Shown here piece by piece: positions 6,763-14,992 of a stretch of 46,776 nt of DNA (position 1 is its first letter; every line of letters starts with the position of its first letter). The notes under the pieces were generated by a model, which saw nothing but the letters and a program-made list of their open reading frames with translations, ran no database searches and had not been told where the DNA came from. The stretch is from an uncultured Pedobacter sp. GTDB taxonomy: Bacteria > Bacteroidota > Bacteroidia > Sphingobacteriales > Sphingobacteriaceae. The position numbers were made by a program, and so were the translations under genes. The stretch is taken from contig CALLKE010000031.1 in the NCBI GenBank assembly GCA_938008555.1, positions 1 through 46,776 on the forward strand, in the 5' to 3' direction.

Positions 6763-9348
6763 TCATATTTTATACCTCAAGCCTAAGTAAAACATGCGGC
6801 CAATAATTGGGGCCCAAACTACAGATGCATCAAAATTTGGACCGAATGGCTGGTTCGCTGAAATAATTGGATTTTCTTGTTTGTAATTAGTTAAGTTTTC
6901 ACCACCAATATAGATATCCCATGTTTTACCAAATTGTTTAGATACTTGTGCCATCATTTGGATATACGAAGGCGAATAAGCTTCCAATGGACTATCAGCA
7001 ACAGATAGAACAGATGTGCTAGGCAGTCGTTTTTTACCAAACCACTGTATCGTATAATCAAACTTCCAGCGATTGTTCGCCTCGTAAGCAAGATTAATGA
7101 ATGCGCGATGTTTTGCTACAAGAGGTTTTTCTAAAAGGGCATCGCCATAATTGGTTCGTATATCCAACCACCGATACGCCAAACGAAGGTCTAATTTATT
7201 CAATAGCTCATAATTGAATTCTACTTGAATACTATTGGAGAATGACCTACCATTTAAATCATAAAAAAGAATTTTATGTGGACTAACATCTACATCTACC
7301 ACCACCTGATTGGCAAAAATGGTCCGATAAGCATCCATACTAACTGAGCCCAATCGCCCATCGAGATCAAATTTATGTGTCAAGTTTAGCCCATAATTCC
7401 ATGTTTTCTCGGGATTAAGACCATATGCATAACTAGAGCTAGGATTTAAGATTGCATATTGCCTCGAGCTTATAAAAAGCCCTGTGTTTTCTGCGAAAAT
7501 ATTCGCGGTTCGAAATCCAGAGCCTGCCGAAAATCGCAAACTGGTTTCGAGTGTAAAATCATATTTCAGATTCAAGCGTGGTGTCGCCATCCAGTGATAC
7601 TGATTATGGTAGTCGACGCGTAATCCCCCAATAGCTGTAAATCTTTCGAATGGGGTATATGTGTACTCAAAAAATACACCAGGAACTATCTCTTTTCGTT
7701 TGAAGCTTTTACTAACAAATACTTCATCATAGCCATCTCCTACAAAACTGAAACCCGTACGAAACTTATGCATCGTTGTACCGATGATAGACTGATAAAT
7801 CAGATTGGCATATATCAAATTCTGTTTTGCCTCATATTGACTCAATCCATAATATGATTGATTGTTATAATTAATTGCCGAAAGTACCAAGCCAATACTT
7901 TTGTATTTCTGTTGAGGAAAAATATAGCCTAGTTTACCCGATAGCTCATATTGCTGTACTTGGATTCCTATTCCATAGCTATTGGTCGTGAACTTGTCTG
8001 TGGAAGGATTAAAATCATCTTGGCCTGCCTGCCTGTTATCTGTTAGGGCTTTCATGACAATCTGTGCAATTACTCCGCTCATATCTTCATATTTCCACCG
8101 GCTAATCATATTCAGCTGCCGCCCTAGAGGTATATCTAAAAAACCATCTTTATTTTCATCTGTTTTAGTAAATACTCCATCAGCATGAGTGAGCAATGCA
8201 GTACTCCATCGGTCATTCAGTTTTTTACTCAGATTAATTGAGGTTTCCAAACGCCCCATATCATTTGCATATCCATTGATAAACAATTTTTCGGGAGTAT
8301 CGGGCTTTTTCTCCTCGACATTAATTTGCCCCGTCATACTTTCATAGCCATTCACTACAGAGCCAGTTCCTTTTGTTATTTGAATACTTTCAATCCAAGG
8401 ACCAGGAATAAATGTGAGCCCATAACTACCGGCAAGTCCACGTATCTCGGGTATATTTTCAGTTGTGATTTGTACATAATTGCCCGACAATCCAAGTAAT
8501 TGAATTTGTTTAACTCCCGTAGCAGCATCTGCATAACTAATATCAATCGATGGACTAGTTTCAAAGCTTTCCGATAAATTACAGCAAGCAGCTTTCGTTA
8601 GTTCTTTTGAACTCAAATGAAGTGTGTTCAATGTACTTAATGAAGAAATATAAGCAGATGGCCTTCTAGACGCGATTACCACTTCGCGAAGATTGGTAGA
8701 CAAAGCATTTTTCAAAATCACCTTGATTTCATTTACCGAGGTAATTTTTAGTGTATCTGATTGAAGGCCAATGTAGCTCACCGTAATTTCAGAGGGGATA
8801 TCACATCGTATTTTAAAAACACCCAAACTATCCGTGTAGCTTACACGATTAGTACTCATTACATGAATTGTAGCCCCAATCAATGGCATGAATTTGCCTT
8901 TTTTATCCTCCTCCAATACTACGCCAGTAATGATATGCTGACTTACTTGGTGACGAGTCGCACTATTTGGAATAGAATCTTGCACTTGTTTAATAGTAGA
9001 TTCTACGTGTCGTTCATACTGACAACACCCTGGTAATTTTTCATACACCATCTCATCTGCTTTCCACATTTCTGTGTCATGGCCTACAGATGTAAGTTTC
9101 TCCTGAATATTTGAGGTAGATAATCTGACACTATCGTAGCTTACCGCTAACATATTGGTTTTAATATTCCAATTTGCTTGATAAGCTCCGTATTGAATGA
9201 GCGTATTTTCGATTCGATCCTTGCATTGCTCACAAGCACCCCAAACCCGAATATTTTCAGTTTTTAAGTTCTTTTTTTGTGAATAGGAAGGTAAACTGCT
9301 TGCCATCGATAGTACGGCAACCAGCAACATAGACTTTAGTATAGTCAC
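6763..9348 (-). CDS. TonB-dependent receptor with N-terminal heavy-metal (HMA) domain
   Basis: The 861-aa outer-membrane protein has a signal peptide (1-23), then an HMA-like domain (about 30-100) with metal-site motif GACEQCKDRIE (Cys39, Cys42). A LPGCCQYER motif follows at about 105-113. Next come a carboxypeptidase-regulatory-like domain (about 138-213), a plug (about 235-345, starting with KAACCNLSESFE, Cys255/256) and a beta barrel to the end. Family knowledge: such receptors import substrates with energy from TonB. The three cysteine motifs point to a heavy metal, with copper my first guess. The upstream neighbour is a Cys-rich HYC_CC_PP-like protein, 88 bp away on the same strand. The metal is an inference; no substrate can be read from the barrel. 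A pentanucleotide repeat abuts the stop codon. Confidence 0.9.
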   Translation of the reverse strand: MTILKSMLLVAVLSMASSLPSYSQKKNLKTENIRVWGACEQCKDRIENTLIQYGAYQANWNIKTNMLAVSYDSVRLSTSNIQEKLTSVGHDTEMWKADEMVYEKLPGCCQYERHVESTIKQVQDSIPNSATRHQVSQHIITGVVLEEDKKGKFMPLIGATIHVMSTNRVSYTDSLGVFKIRCDIPSEITVSYIGLQSDTLKITSVNEIKVILKNALSTNLREVVIASRRPSAYISSLSTLNTLHLSSKELTKAACCNLSESFETSPSIDISYADAATGVKQIQLLGLSGNYVQITTENIPEIRGLAGSYGLTFIPGPWIESIQITKGTGSVVNGYESMTGQINVEEKKPDTPEKLFINGYANDMGRLETSINLSKKLNDRWSTALLTHADGVFTKTDENKDGFLDIPLGRQLNMISRWKYEDMSGVIAQIVMKALTDNRQAGQDDFNPSTDKFTTNSYGIGIQVQQYELSGKLGYIFPQQKYKSIGLVLSAINYNNQSYYGLSQYEAKQNLIYANLIYQSIIGTTMHKFRTGFSFVGDGYDEVFVSKSFKRKEIVPGVFFEYTYTPFERFTAIGGLRVDYHNQYHWMATPRLNLKYDFTLETSLRFSAGSGFRTANIFAENTGLFISSRQYAILNPSSSYAYGLNPEKTWNYGLNLTHKFDLDGRLGSVSMDAYRTIFANQVVVDVDVSPHKILFYDLNGRSFSNSIQVEFNYELLNKLDLRLAYRWLDIRTNYGDALLEKPLVAKHRAFINLAYEANNRWKFDYTIQWFGKKRLPSTSVLSVADSPLEAYSPSYIQMMAQVSKQFGKTWDIYIGGENLTNYKQENPIISANQPFGPNFDASVVWAPIIGRMFYLGLRYKI

Positions 9349-9436
9349 ATTGTGTGTTTTAAGCTGTTAAAAATTTTAAAAGTAGATCAGTATCAAAATC
9401 ATGAGATAGCGATACTTGGGAAATGATTATGACAGC

Positions 9437-9838
9437 TTAAATACGGTACACACAATACAAAATATAGTATGGGGGAGAGGAATCAGATAAAGTTTTCTGT
9501 GTGTGATGACTTGATCCTGTTACAGAAGGAATCCAGTGGAACGTATAGGTAGGCAGAGATGCATCTACAAGAATTGGTTTGAATTCAAGATGGTTTATGC
9601 TTGCACTTTTTTGTTCATCTCTAATTTTGAATAGTGCAGATTTACTATCACAGCAGTTCTTTTTTATGAATCCCTCACAATCGTCAGAGGCTTGCTGTTC
9701 AAAGAGTGAAATTCTTTCTAGCTGCCCACAGCAATAGAATAGATTAATCTTTACTCCAGCAGAAGCTGAGAGATATACAAAGGATAGTATAAAAATGATC
9801 AACCGTTTCACCGGAAACGAAGGTACGGAAATATTCAC
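9437..9838 (-). CDS. Small exported Cys-rich protein, HYC_CC_PP family-like
   Basis: This 133-aa protein has a signal peptide or anchor (about residues 10-28), FYCCG at 34-38, Cys54, NCC at 61-63 and a C-terminal SPPYYILYCVYRI with the Pro-Pro at 122-123. The order of an (H/F)YC motif, a CC motif and a PP motif matches the small Bacteroidota proteins that NCBI names HYC_CC_PP. Their role is not established. The gene is immediately upstream of the HMA-fused TonB receptor and probably in the same transcript, which suggests periplasmic metal binding or chaperoning. The first motif has Phe where the name-giving His is expected. Confidence 0.75.
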   Translation of the reverse strand: MNISVPSFPVKRLIIFILSFVYLSASAGVKINLFYCCGQLERISLFEQQASDDCEGFIKKNCCDSKSALFKIRDEQKSASINHLEFKPILVDASLPTYTFHWIPSVTGSSHHTQKTLSDSSPPYYILYCVYRI

Positions 9839-9968
9839 ATTGACCTGGGTTTAGATTAAAAAAGATATTAGAGAAAAGAACTGGAGCCATAGATAGTTCT
9901 CTATTTTCTAGTTCACGTATCTCAATCCGATCAATGATTGTATCCATGTCATCTCAACTTAATTGACC

Positions 9969-9976
9969 TAAATTTG
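9969..9976 (+). promoter_or_regulatory. Probable -7 box (TAAATTTG) for pyrC
   Basis: TAAATTTG matches TAnnTTTG exactly and ends 22 bp before the pyrC ATG. No convincing -33 element is visible at the right distance. Confidence 0.5.
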
Positions 9977-9998
9977 CACGTTCTACAAAACCCTAAAC

Positions 9999-11342
9999 AT
10001 GAGTTCTAACACATCTATTCTAATCAAAGCAGCCACTATTGTCAATGAGGGTACCGCTTTTGTTGGCGACGTTTTTATTAAAAATGGCTTCATTGAAAAA
10101 ATTGGCGGGGAGCTAAATCTAAAAGCAGATCAAGAGATTTATGCGGAAGGGAAATACCTCTTACCCGGCTGTATTGATGATCAAGTGCATTTCCGCGAGC
10201 CCGGATTGACACATAAAGCCAACATCTATACTGAAAGTCGAGCTGCAGTCGCAGGAGGGATCACTTCTTACATGGAAATGCCCAACACTGTCCCCAATAC
10301 GCTAACACAACAATTATTAGAAGCTAAGTATCAAATTGCATCAAAAAACTCGCTCGCCAATTATTCCTTCTTTATGGGTGCTAGTAATAACAATCTGGCT
10401 GAAGTATTAAAAACAAACCCTCAAAATGTGTGTGGTATCAAAATTTTCATGGGATCTTCTACAGGTAATATGCTCGTAGATCACGAGGATGCCCTAGAAA
10501 ATATTTTTAGAAATTCGCCTACACTCATTGCTACTCATTGCGAAGATGAAGCAACAATCAAATCCAATCTGGCGTATTTCAGAGCTATATATGGAAATCA
10601 ATTAGAACCTCAAATGCACCCACTCATTCGAAGTGCAGAAGCTTGTTATAAATCTTCCTCTTTTGCTATTCAATTGGCAAAAAAGCATGGCTCTCGGCTG
10701 CATGTTTTGCATATTTCCACAGCCATCGAAACCCATTTATTCGACTGTACAATTCCGCTTGCAGCAAAACAAATCACTTCGGAAGCATGCATTCATCATC
10801 TTTGGTTCTCGGATCTCGATTATAAAACAAAAGGCAATTGGATTAAATGGAATCCAGCCATCAAATCCGAAGAAGACCGAGATGCTATATTTCAAGCGAT
10901 ACTCAATAATCAGATTGATGTGATAGCCACAGATCATGCTCCACATACCATTGAGGAGAAATCGCAATCATATATACAAGCTCCCTCTGGTGGACCACTG
11001 GTACAACATGCGCTCATTGCCATGCTTGATTTCTATCATCAGGGAAAAATTAGTTTGGAAAAAATTGCAGAAAAAATGGCACACAACCCAGCCATCTGCT
11101 TTAAGATCAATAAAAGAGGTTTTATTCGTGAGGGGTATTGGGCAGATATAGTATTAGTTGATCTTCAGAAATCTCAACAAGTAGTTCGAGAAAACGTATT
11201 ATCCAAATGTGGCTGGAGCCCATTCGAAGGCCATCAATTCAAATCATCTGTCACACACACATTTGTTTCAGGCAATTTAGTTTGGGAAGATGGTGTTTTT
11301 AATGATTCAAGTGTAGGTCAGCGGCTGCAATTTGATCGATAG
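9999..11342 (+). CDS. pyrC: Dihydroorotase
   Basis: The 447-aa amidohydrolase closes carbamoyl-aspartate to dihydroorotate in pyrimidine synthesis. Visible active-site parts are DDQVHFREPG (60-69), KIFMGSSTG with the lysine expected to be carbamylated (Lys148), THCED (about 178), LHIST (about 238) and ATDHAPH with Asp312. The usual DxHxH metal motif has Gln62 in place of the first His; I believe this is shared by other Bacteroidota type I dihydroorotases and not a defect. The length is normal. The gene ends 4 bp from the stop of convergent lutB. A dihydropyrimidinase or allantoinase is less likely because FREPG and the MPNT motif are intact. Confidence 0.93.
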   Translation: MSSNTSILIKAATIVNEGTAFVGDVFIKNGFIEKIGGELNLKADQEIYAEGKYLLPGCIDDQVHFREPGLTHKANIYTESRAAVAGGITSYMEMPNTVPNTLTQQLLEAKYQIASKNSLANYSFFMGASNNNLAEVLKTNPQNVCGIKIFMGSSTGNMLVDHEDALENIFRNSPTLIATHCEDEATIKSNLAYFRAIYGNQLEPQMHPLIRSAEACYKSSSFAIQLAKKHGSRLHVLHISTAIETHLFDCTIPLAAKQITSEACIHHLWFSDLDYKTKGNWIKWNPAIKSEEDRDAIFQAILNNQIDVIATDHAPHTIEEKSQSYIQAPSGGPLVQHALIAMLDFYHQGKISLEKIAEKMAHNPAICFKINKRGFIREGYWADIVLVDLQKSQQVVRENVLSKCGWSPFEGHQFKSSVTHTFVSGNLVWEDGVFNDSSVGQRLQFDR

Positions 11343-11346
11343 CATT

Positions 11347-12726
11347 TTACTTGGCCTGCTCTTCCTCCCATTGTTTACTAAAAGATTTAGAGGCAACCTT
11401 AGGCAATTTGCGGTAAATACCCCAACTTCTTTTGAAGAAGAGAGCTAATAAAACATTTTTCCATCTTCTGCCAAGCATATCCATCAAGCTTCGTTTCATC
11501 ATTCCTTTTACCCACATGCTCCATCCCATTCTTTCTACCGTCGAAGAATAACCCTCTTGAACTGCATCGCGACGATTAATCAGAAGCATTTTATGAATAT
11601 CAATCTTTACCGGACAAACCTCGGTACACTTCCCACACAAACTAGAAGCATAACTTAAATGCTTAAACTCCTCCATCCCTCGCATATGTGGAGTAATAAT
11701 AGATCCTATTGGGCCACTATAGGTTGTTTGATAACTATGCCCCCCTATATTTTGATAAACGGGACACGCATTTAGACAAGATCCACAGCGGATACAGTAC
11801 AAACCTTGACGTTGTTCTTTTTTGGTTAATAAATTGGTCCGCCCATTATCTAATAGGATGACATACATTTCTTCCGGGCCATCGGTTTCATCTTTTTGAC
11901 GAGGACCACCCAAAATAGTATTGTAGACAGTCAGGTTCTGCCCAGTGCCATGACTAGAAAGCAGCGGCCAGAATAAATCTAGGTCAGCCATCGAAGGAAT
12001 AATCTTCTCAATGCCAATCACGGCAATATGGATTTTGGGGAATGTCGTTGTCAAACGCGCATTCCCTTCGTTCTCTGTGAGCGCAATACTACCCGTGTCA
12101 GCAATCATAAAATTCCCTCCTGTAATGCCTACATCTGCATTTACATATTTACTACGAAGTAATTCCCGCGCTTTCAAAGTCAATTGTTCTGGCGTAGCAT
12201 CGATAGGTGTGCCAAAGTGTTCGTGAAACAGTTTTGCAATATCTTCCTTGCTCAAGTGCATTGCAGGAGTAACAATATGATAGGGTTTCTGGCCCAGTAG
12301 TTGCACAATATATTCACCAAGATCACTTTCCAAAACCTCAATTTGATGATGTTCCAGAAATTCATTCAACTGAATTTCTTCAGTAATCATCGACTTGGAT
12401 TTAATGACCGTTTTCGCACCGGCCTTCTGAATAATTTTTAATATTTCACCAGTAGCTTCATCTTGATCATTCGCCCAAATCACCTTCCCTCCCTTACGCT
12501 GAAAGTTAGCTTCAAACTCAGGCAAAAGTTTATCTAAGTTTTCCATCACTTTCCATTTCACGACATGTGCCTTTCTTTTGGAGTTTTCAAGATTAGAAAA
12601 CTTGGATAACCCTCGTGCCACTGCCATATCGTACTTGCCAATATTAAAGTTAATGATGCGGCGATGATCCCGATCAAAAGACTTCGTACGAGTATTATCT
12701 AAAAAATCTGCTGCAAATCTGGCCAT
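11347..12726 (-). CDS. lutB: LutB-like iron-sulfur protein of lactate oxidation
   Basis: The 459-aa protein has a LUD domain (about 60-290) with TGGNFMIADTGSIALTENEGN, then two 4Fe-4S clusters: CIRCGSCLNACPV (Cys311-321) and CGKCTEVCPVKI (Cys364-371). It ends in a DUF-type basic tail (about 385-459). In LutABC systems LutB passes electrons from L-lactate oxidation together with LutA and LutC. Neither partner is in this window, so the gene is an orphan here, although they may lie elsewhere. The ATG start is supported by the usual MARFAADF-like N-terminus. The gene is transcribed away from the prenyl synthase operon and shares its 160-bp upstream region. Confidence 0.88.
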   Translation of the reverse strand: MARFAADFLDNTRTKSFDRDHRRIINFNIGKYDMAVARGLSKFSNLENSKRKAHVVKWKVMENLDKLLPEFEANFQRKGGKVIWANDQDEATGEILKIIQKAGAKTVIKSKSMITEEIQLNEFLEHHQIEVLESDLGEYIVQLLGQKPYHIVTPAMHLSKEDIAKLFHEHFGTPIDATPEQLTLKARELLRSKYVNADVGITGGNFMIADTGSIALTENEGNARLTTTFPKIHIAVIGIEKIIPSMADLDLFWPLLSSHGTGQNLTVYNTILGGPRQKDETDGPEEMYVILLDNGRTNLLTKKEQRQGLYCIRCGSCLNACPVYQNIGGHSYQTTYSGPIGSIITPHMRGMEEFKHLSYASSLCGKCTEVCPVKIDIHKMLLINRRDAVQEGYSSTVERMGWSMWVKGMMKRSLMDMLGRRWKNVLLALFFKRSWGIYRKLPKVASKSFSKQWEEEQAK

Positions 12727-12769
12727 TAGGTGAATTTAACTGTTATTTTACACAAAAAGAACTGAGCAA

Positions 12770-12777
12770 CAAAGATA
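12770..12777 (-). promoter_or_regulatory. Probable -7 box (TATCTTTG) for lutB
   Basis: On the minus strand TATCTTTG matches TAnnTTTG and lies 43 bp before the lutB ATG. No TTTG -33 element is seen 19 bp upstream. Confidence 0.45.
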
Positions 12778-12837
12778 GCAATTCACGTTTGGCCCTGTTG
12801 AGCGTAAGATCGAGACAAAAAAACAAGGCTTTTTCGA

Positions 12838-12845
12838 TATGTTTG
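12838..12845 (+). promoter_or_regulatory. Probable -7 box (TATGTTTG) of the prenyl synthase-terC operon
   Basis: TATGTTTG fits TAnnTTTG. Transcription would begin near 12850, after the ATG at 12839 of the longest possible reading frame, which supports the internal start at 12887. The box overlaps the left arm of the palindrome at 12842-12864. Confidence 0.5.
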
Positions 12846-12864
12846 TGTCGAATTTCGACACAAA
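12842..12864. promoter_or_regulatory. Perfect 23-bp palindrome, candidate operator
   Basis: Eleven-base arms TTTGTGTCGAA and TTCGACACAAA flank a single central T. The site covers the end of the likely -7 box and the expected transcription start, the classic place for a dimeric repressor. A near-identical half-site (TCGAGACAAAA, 12810-12820, one mismatch to the right-arm sequence TCGACACAAAA) lies 44 bp upstream. The regulator is unknown. Confidence 0.65.
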
Positions 12865-12886
12865 ATTTAAAGGCAATCAATTATTC

Positions 12887-13861
12887 ATGCTGGGCAGCCT
12901 CCAAGAAATTAAAAAACCAATAGATACTGAGCTCCGTATTTTTGAAGAAAGATTCCGGAAATCTATGAAAAGTGCTGTTCCATTACTGGATCGCATCACG
13001 CATTACATCATCAAACGAAAAGGCAAGCAAATGCGTCCCATGTTTGTTTTTTTTTCGGCTAGCTTATGTGGTGGCATTACTGATGCTACCTATCGAGGTG
13101 CTACCTTGGTAGAACTTCTGCACACCGCTACCCTCGTACATGACGATGTCGTAGATAATTCGTTCGAACGACGCGGTTTTTTTTCTATTAATGCTTTGTG
13201 GAAAAATAAAATTGCGGTATTGATTGGAGACTTTTTACTATCACGGGGATTACTCTTATCAGTAAAAAACAAAGATTTTGATTTATTAAGAATCGTTTCT
13301 GAAGCTGTAGAGCAAATGAGTGAAGGCGAGCTGCTACAAATTGAAAAAGCCCGGCAGCTTGATATTAGTGAAAAAATTTACTTCGATGTAATCCGCCAAA
13401 AAACAGCCTCTTTAATTGCTTCGTGTTGTGCTTGTGGTGCTATCTCAGCAGGTGCAGATGATATTACCGTCGAAAAAATGCGACAATTTGGAGAAAAAAT
13501 AGGGATTGCCTTTCAAATAAAAGATGATTTATTTGACTTTGGTACTGATAACGTAGGCAAGCCTTTAGGTATCGATATCAAAGAGAAAAAAATCACCCTG
13601 CCCTTGATTTATGCACTCAACAAAGCATCTTATTTTGAGAAAAAGCGCGTTATTAATCTAGTAAAAAACCATAACGACGAGCCAAGTAAAATTGCAGAGG
13701 TAATCAAGTTTGTACACACAGAAGGGGGGATATCTTATGCTGAGCAAACAATGCAAGCCTATCAGCACGAGGCTTTCGATATATTAAATCAATTCCCCGA
13801 ACATGATGCACGTACGGCCCTTGAACAACTCGTACGTTTTACCACCGAACGCAAACAATAA
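12887..13861 (+). CDS. Polyprenyl diphosphate synthase (long-chain type)
   Basis: With the start at the ATG of base 12887 the protein has 324 aa. It carries the first Asp-rich motif DDVVD (86-90, in LVHDDVVDN) and the second, KDDLFDF, plus GKQMRP for pyrophosphate binding. The residue five before the first motif is Ala, small, which in this family allows chains longer than C20. A role in the menaquinone side chain or a similar lipid is therefore likely. An upstream ATG (12839) would add 16 residues unlike the family and lies across the promoter. The gene is followed after 2 bp by the terC gene, so they form an operon. It differs in type from the second synthase at 45.3 kb. Confidence 0.88.
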   Translation: MLGSLQEIKKPIDTELRIFEERFRKSMKSAVPLLDRITHYIIKRKGKQMRPMFVFFSASLCGGITDATYRGATLVELLHTATLVHDDVVDNSFERRGFFSINALWKNKIAVLIGDFLLSRGLLLSVKNKDFDLLRIVSEAVEQMSEGELLQIEKARQLDISEKIYFDVIRQKTASLIASCCACGAISAGADDITVEKMRQFGEKIGIAFQIKDDLFDFGTDNVGKPLGIDIKEKKITLPLIYALNKASYFEKKRVINLVKNHNDEPSKIAEVIKFVHTEGGISYAEQTMQAYQHEAFDILNQFPEHDARTALEQLVRFTTERKQ

Positions 13862-13863
13862 GC

Positions 13864-14910
13864 ATGGCGAATGAGTATTTATTTTTTGGAGGCTTCCTGC
13901 TGTTTGTCATCTTGGTGCTGTCCATCGATCTTGGAGTTTTCAATAAAAAAGATCACGCTGTAACCTTAAAAGAAGCTGCAATTATGAGCTTTATTTGGGT
14001 ATCATTTGCGCTGGGATTCTATTTACTTTTACTCAACAAGGGGCAATTATTGCATGACATTCAGATTGAAGAGAAACTAATCCAGGTTACCCAAAAAAAC
14101 GAGCACAACATCAACCTAATCCCTAATAATTTCTTAGCGAATTTGGCTGCTTACAAACAGAACTTGGCGCTTGAATTTCTTACGGGATACATTATTGAAT
14201 ATGCCTTATCTGTGGACAACATCTTTGTCATGGTACTTATTTTCACTGCATTTGGTGTCAATAAGAAATATTATCACCGTGTTTTATTTTGGGGGATTGT
14301 CGGGGCTGTTCTCATGCGCTTTCTATTTATATTTCTTGGAGCCACACTCATCGCAAAGTTTACTTGGATACTCTACATTTTTGGTGCATTTCTAATTTAT
14401 ACAGGCATCATGATATTTGTGAATAAAGATGCGGACGAAAAAATTGATCCGAGTAATCACCAAGTTGTAAAACTAGCCTCTAAGTATTTCTCTGTATTCC
14501 CAAATTTTGTTGGGAATCGATTTTTTGTTAAAAAAAATGGGAAAATATTGATCACCACCCTATTTCTAGTTTTGCTGATCGTAGAGTTTACAGACCTTAT
14601 TTTCGCGGTAGATTCTATTCCAGCAATTTTTGCAGTGACAAAAGATCCATACATCGTCTTTTTTTCTAATATTTTCGCCATCCTGGGACTACGATCTGTG
14701 TTCTTTCTGCTTGTGAACATCATCCATAAATTCCATCATTTAAAATTTGGGCTTGCTTTTTTGCTACTATTTATTGGGATTAAAATGCTCGCTCACCATT
14801 GGCTTACTACATTAGGCTTCACAATTGTGCATTCCTTATTAGTGATACTGATTATTTTGAGTGTTAGCATCATCACTTCTTTAATTTTCCCTCCAAAGCT
14901 TAGAAGTTGA
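13864..14910 (+). CDS. TerC-family integral membrane protein (Alx-like)
   Basis: The 348-aa protein has about nine hydrophobic segments. It shows the family signatures EYALSVDNIFVM (about 117) and EFTDLIFAVDSIPAIFAVT (about 241), whose acidic residues lie inside membrane helices. Members such as E. coli Alx are linked to manganese efflux, pH response or metalation of exported proteins; that is family knowledge, not visible here. It begins 2 bp after the prenyl synthase stop. I see no yybP-ykoY-type riboswitch, nor room for one directly upstream. Confidence 0.9.
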   Translation: MANEYLFFGGFLLFVILVLSIDLGVFNKKDHAVTLKEAAIMSFIWVSFALGFYLLLLNKGQLLHDIQIEEKLIQVTQKNEHNINLIPNNFLANLAAYKQNLALEFLTGYIIEYALSVDNIFVMVLIFTAFGVNKKYYHRVLFWGIVGAVLMRFLFIFLGATLIAKFTWILYIFGAFLIYTGIMIFVNKDADEKIDPSNHQVVKLASKYFSVFPNFVGNRFFVKKNGKILITTLFLVLLIVEFTDLIFAVDSIPAIFAVTKDPYIVFFSNIFAILGLRSVFFLLVNIIHKFHHLKFGLAFLLLFIGIKMLAHHWLTTLGFTIVHSLLVILIILSVSIITSLIFPPKLRS

Positions 14911-14934
14911 ACGCAGCCAAAACCTCATTCAACA

Positions 14935-14967
14935 CAAAAAACCCGATCACCAAAAGGCAGCCGGGTT
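14935..14967 (-). terminator. Rho-independent terminator of the coiled-coil gene
   Basis: On the minus strand AACCCG, a 16-nt loop and CGGGTT are followed by a run of T residues. The plus strand lacks a T-tract, so it serves the minus-strand gene ending at 14993. Confidence 0.7.
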
Positions 14968-14992
14968 GATAATGATAAATGGTTAAAGTATG

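Noticed and set aside
9744..9947. 67-aa minus-strand frame overlapping the HYC_CC_PP-like gene
   Set aside because: It overlaps the conserved gene in another frame and has no recognisable features.
12839..12886. Longer N-terminus of the first prenyl synthase
   Set aside because: The extra 16 residues do not resemble the family, and this stretch carries the likely -7 box and palindrome.
13862..13863. yybP-ykoY manganese riboswitch before the TerC gene
   Set aside because: Only 2 bp separate the gene from the prenyl synthase, and no matching fold was seen before the operon.
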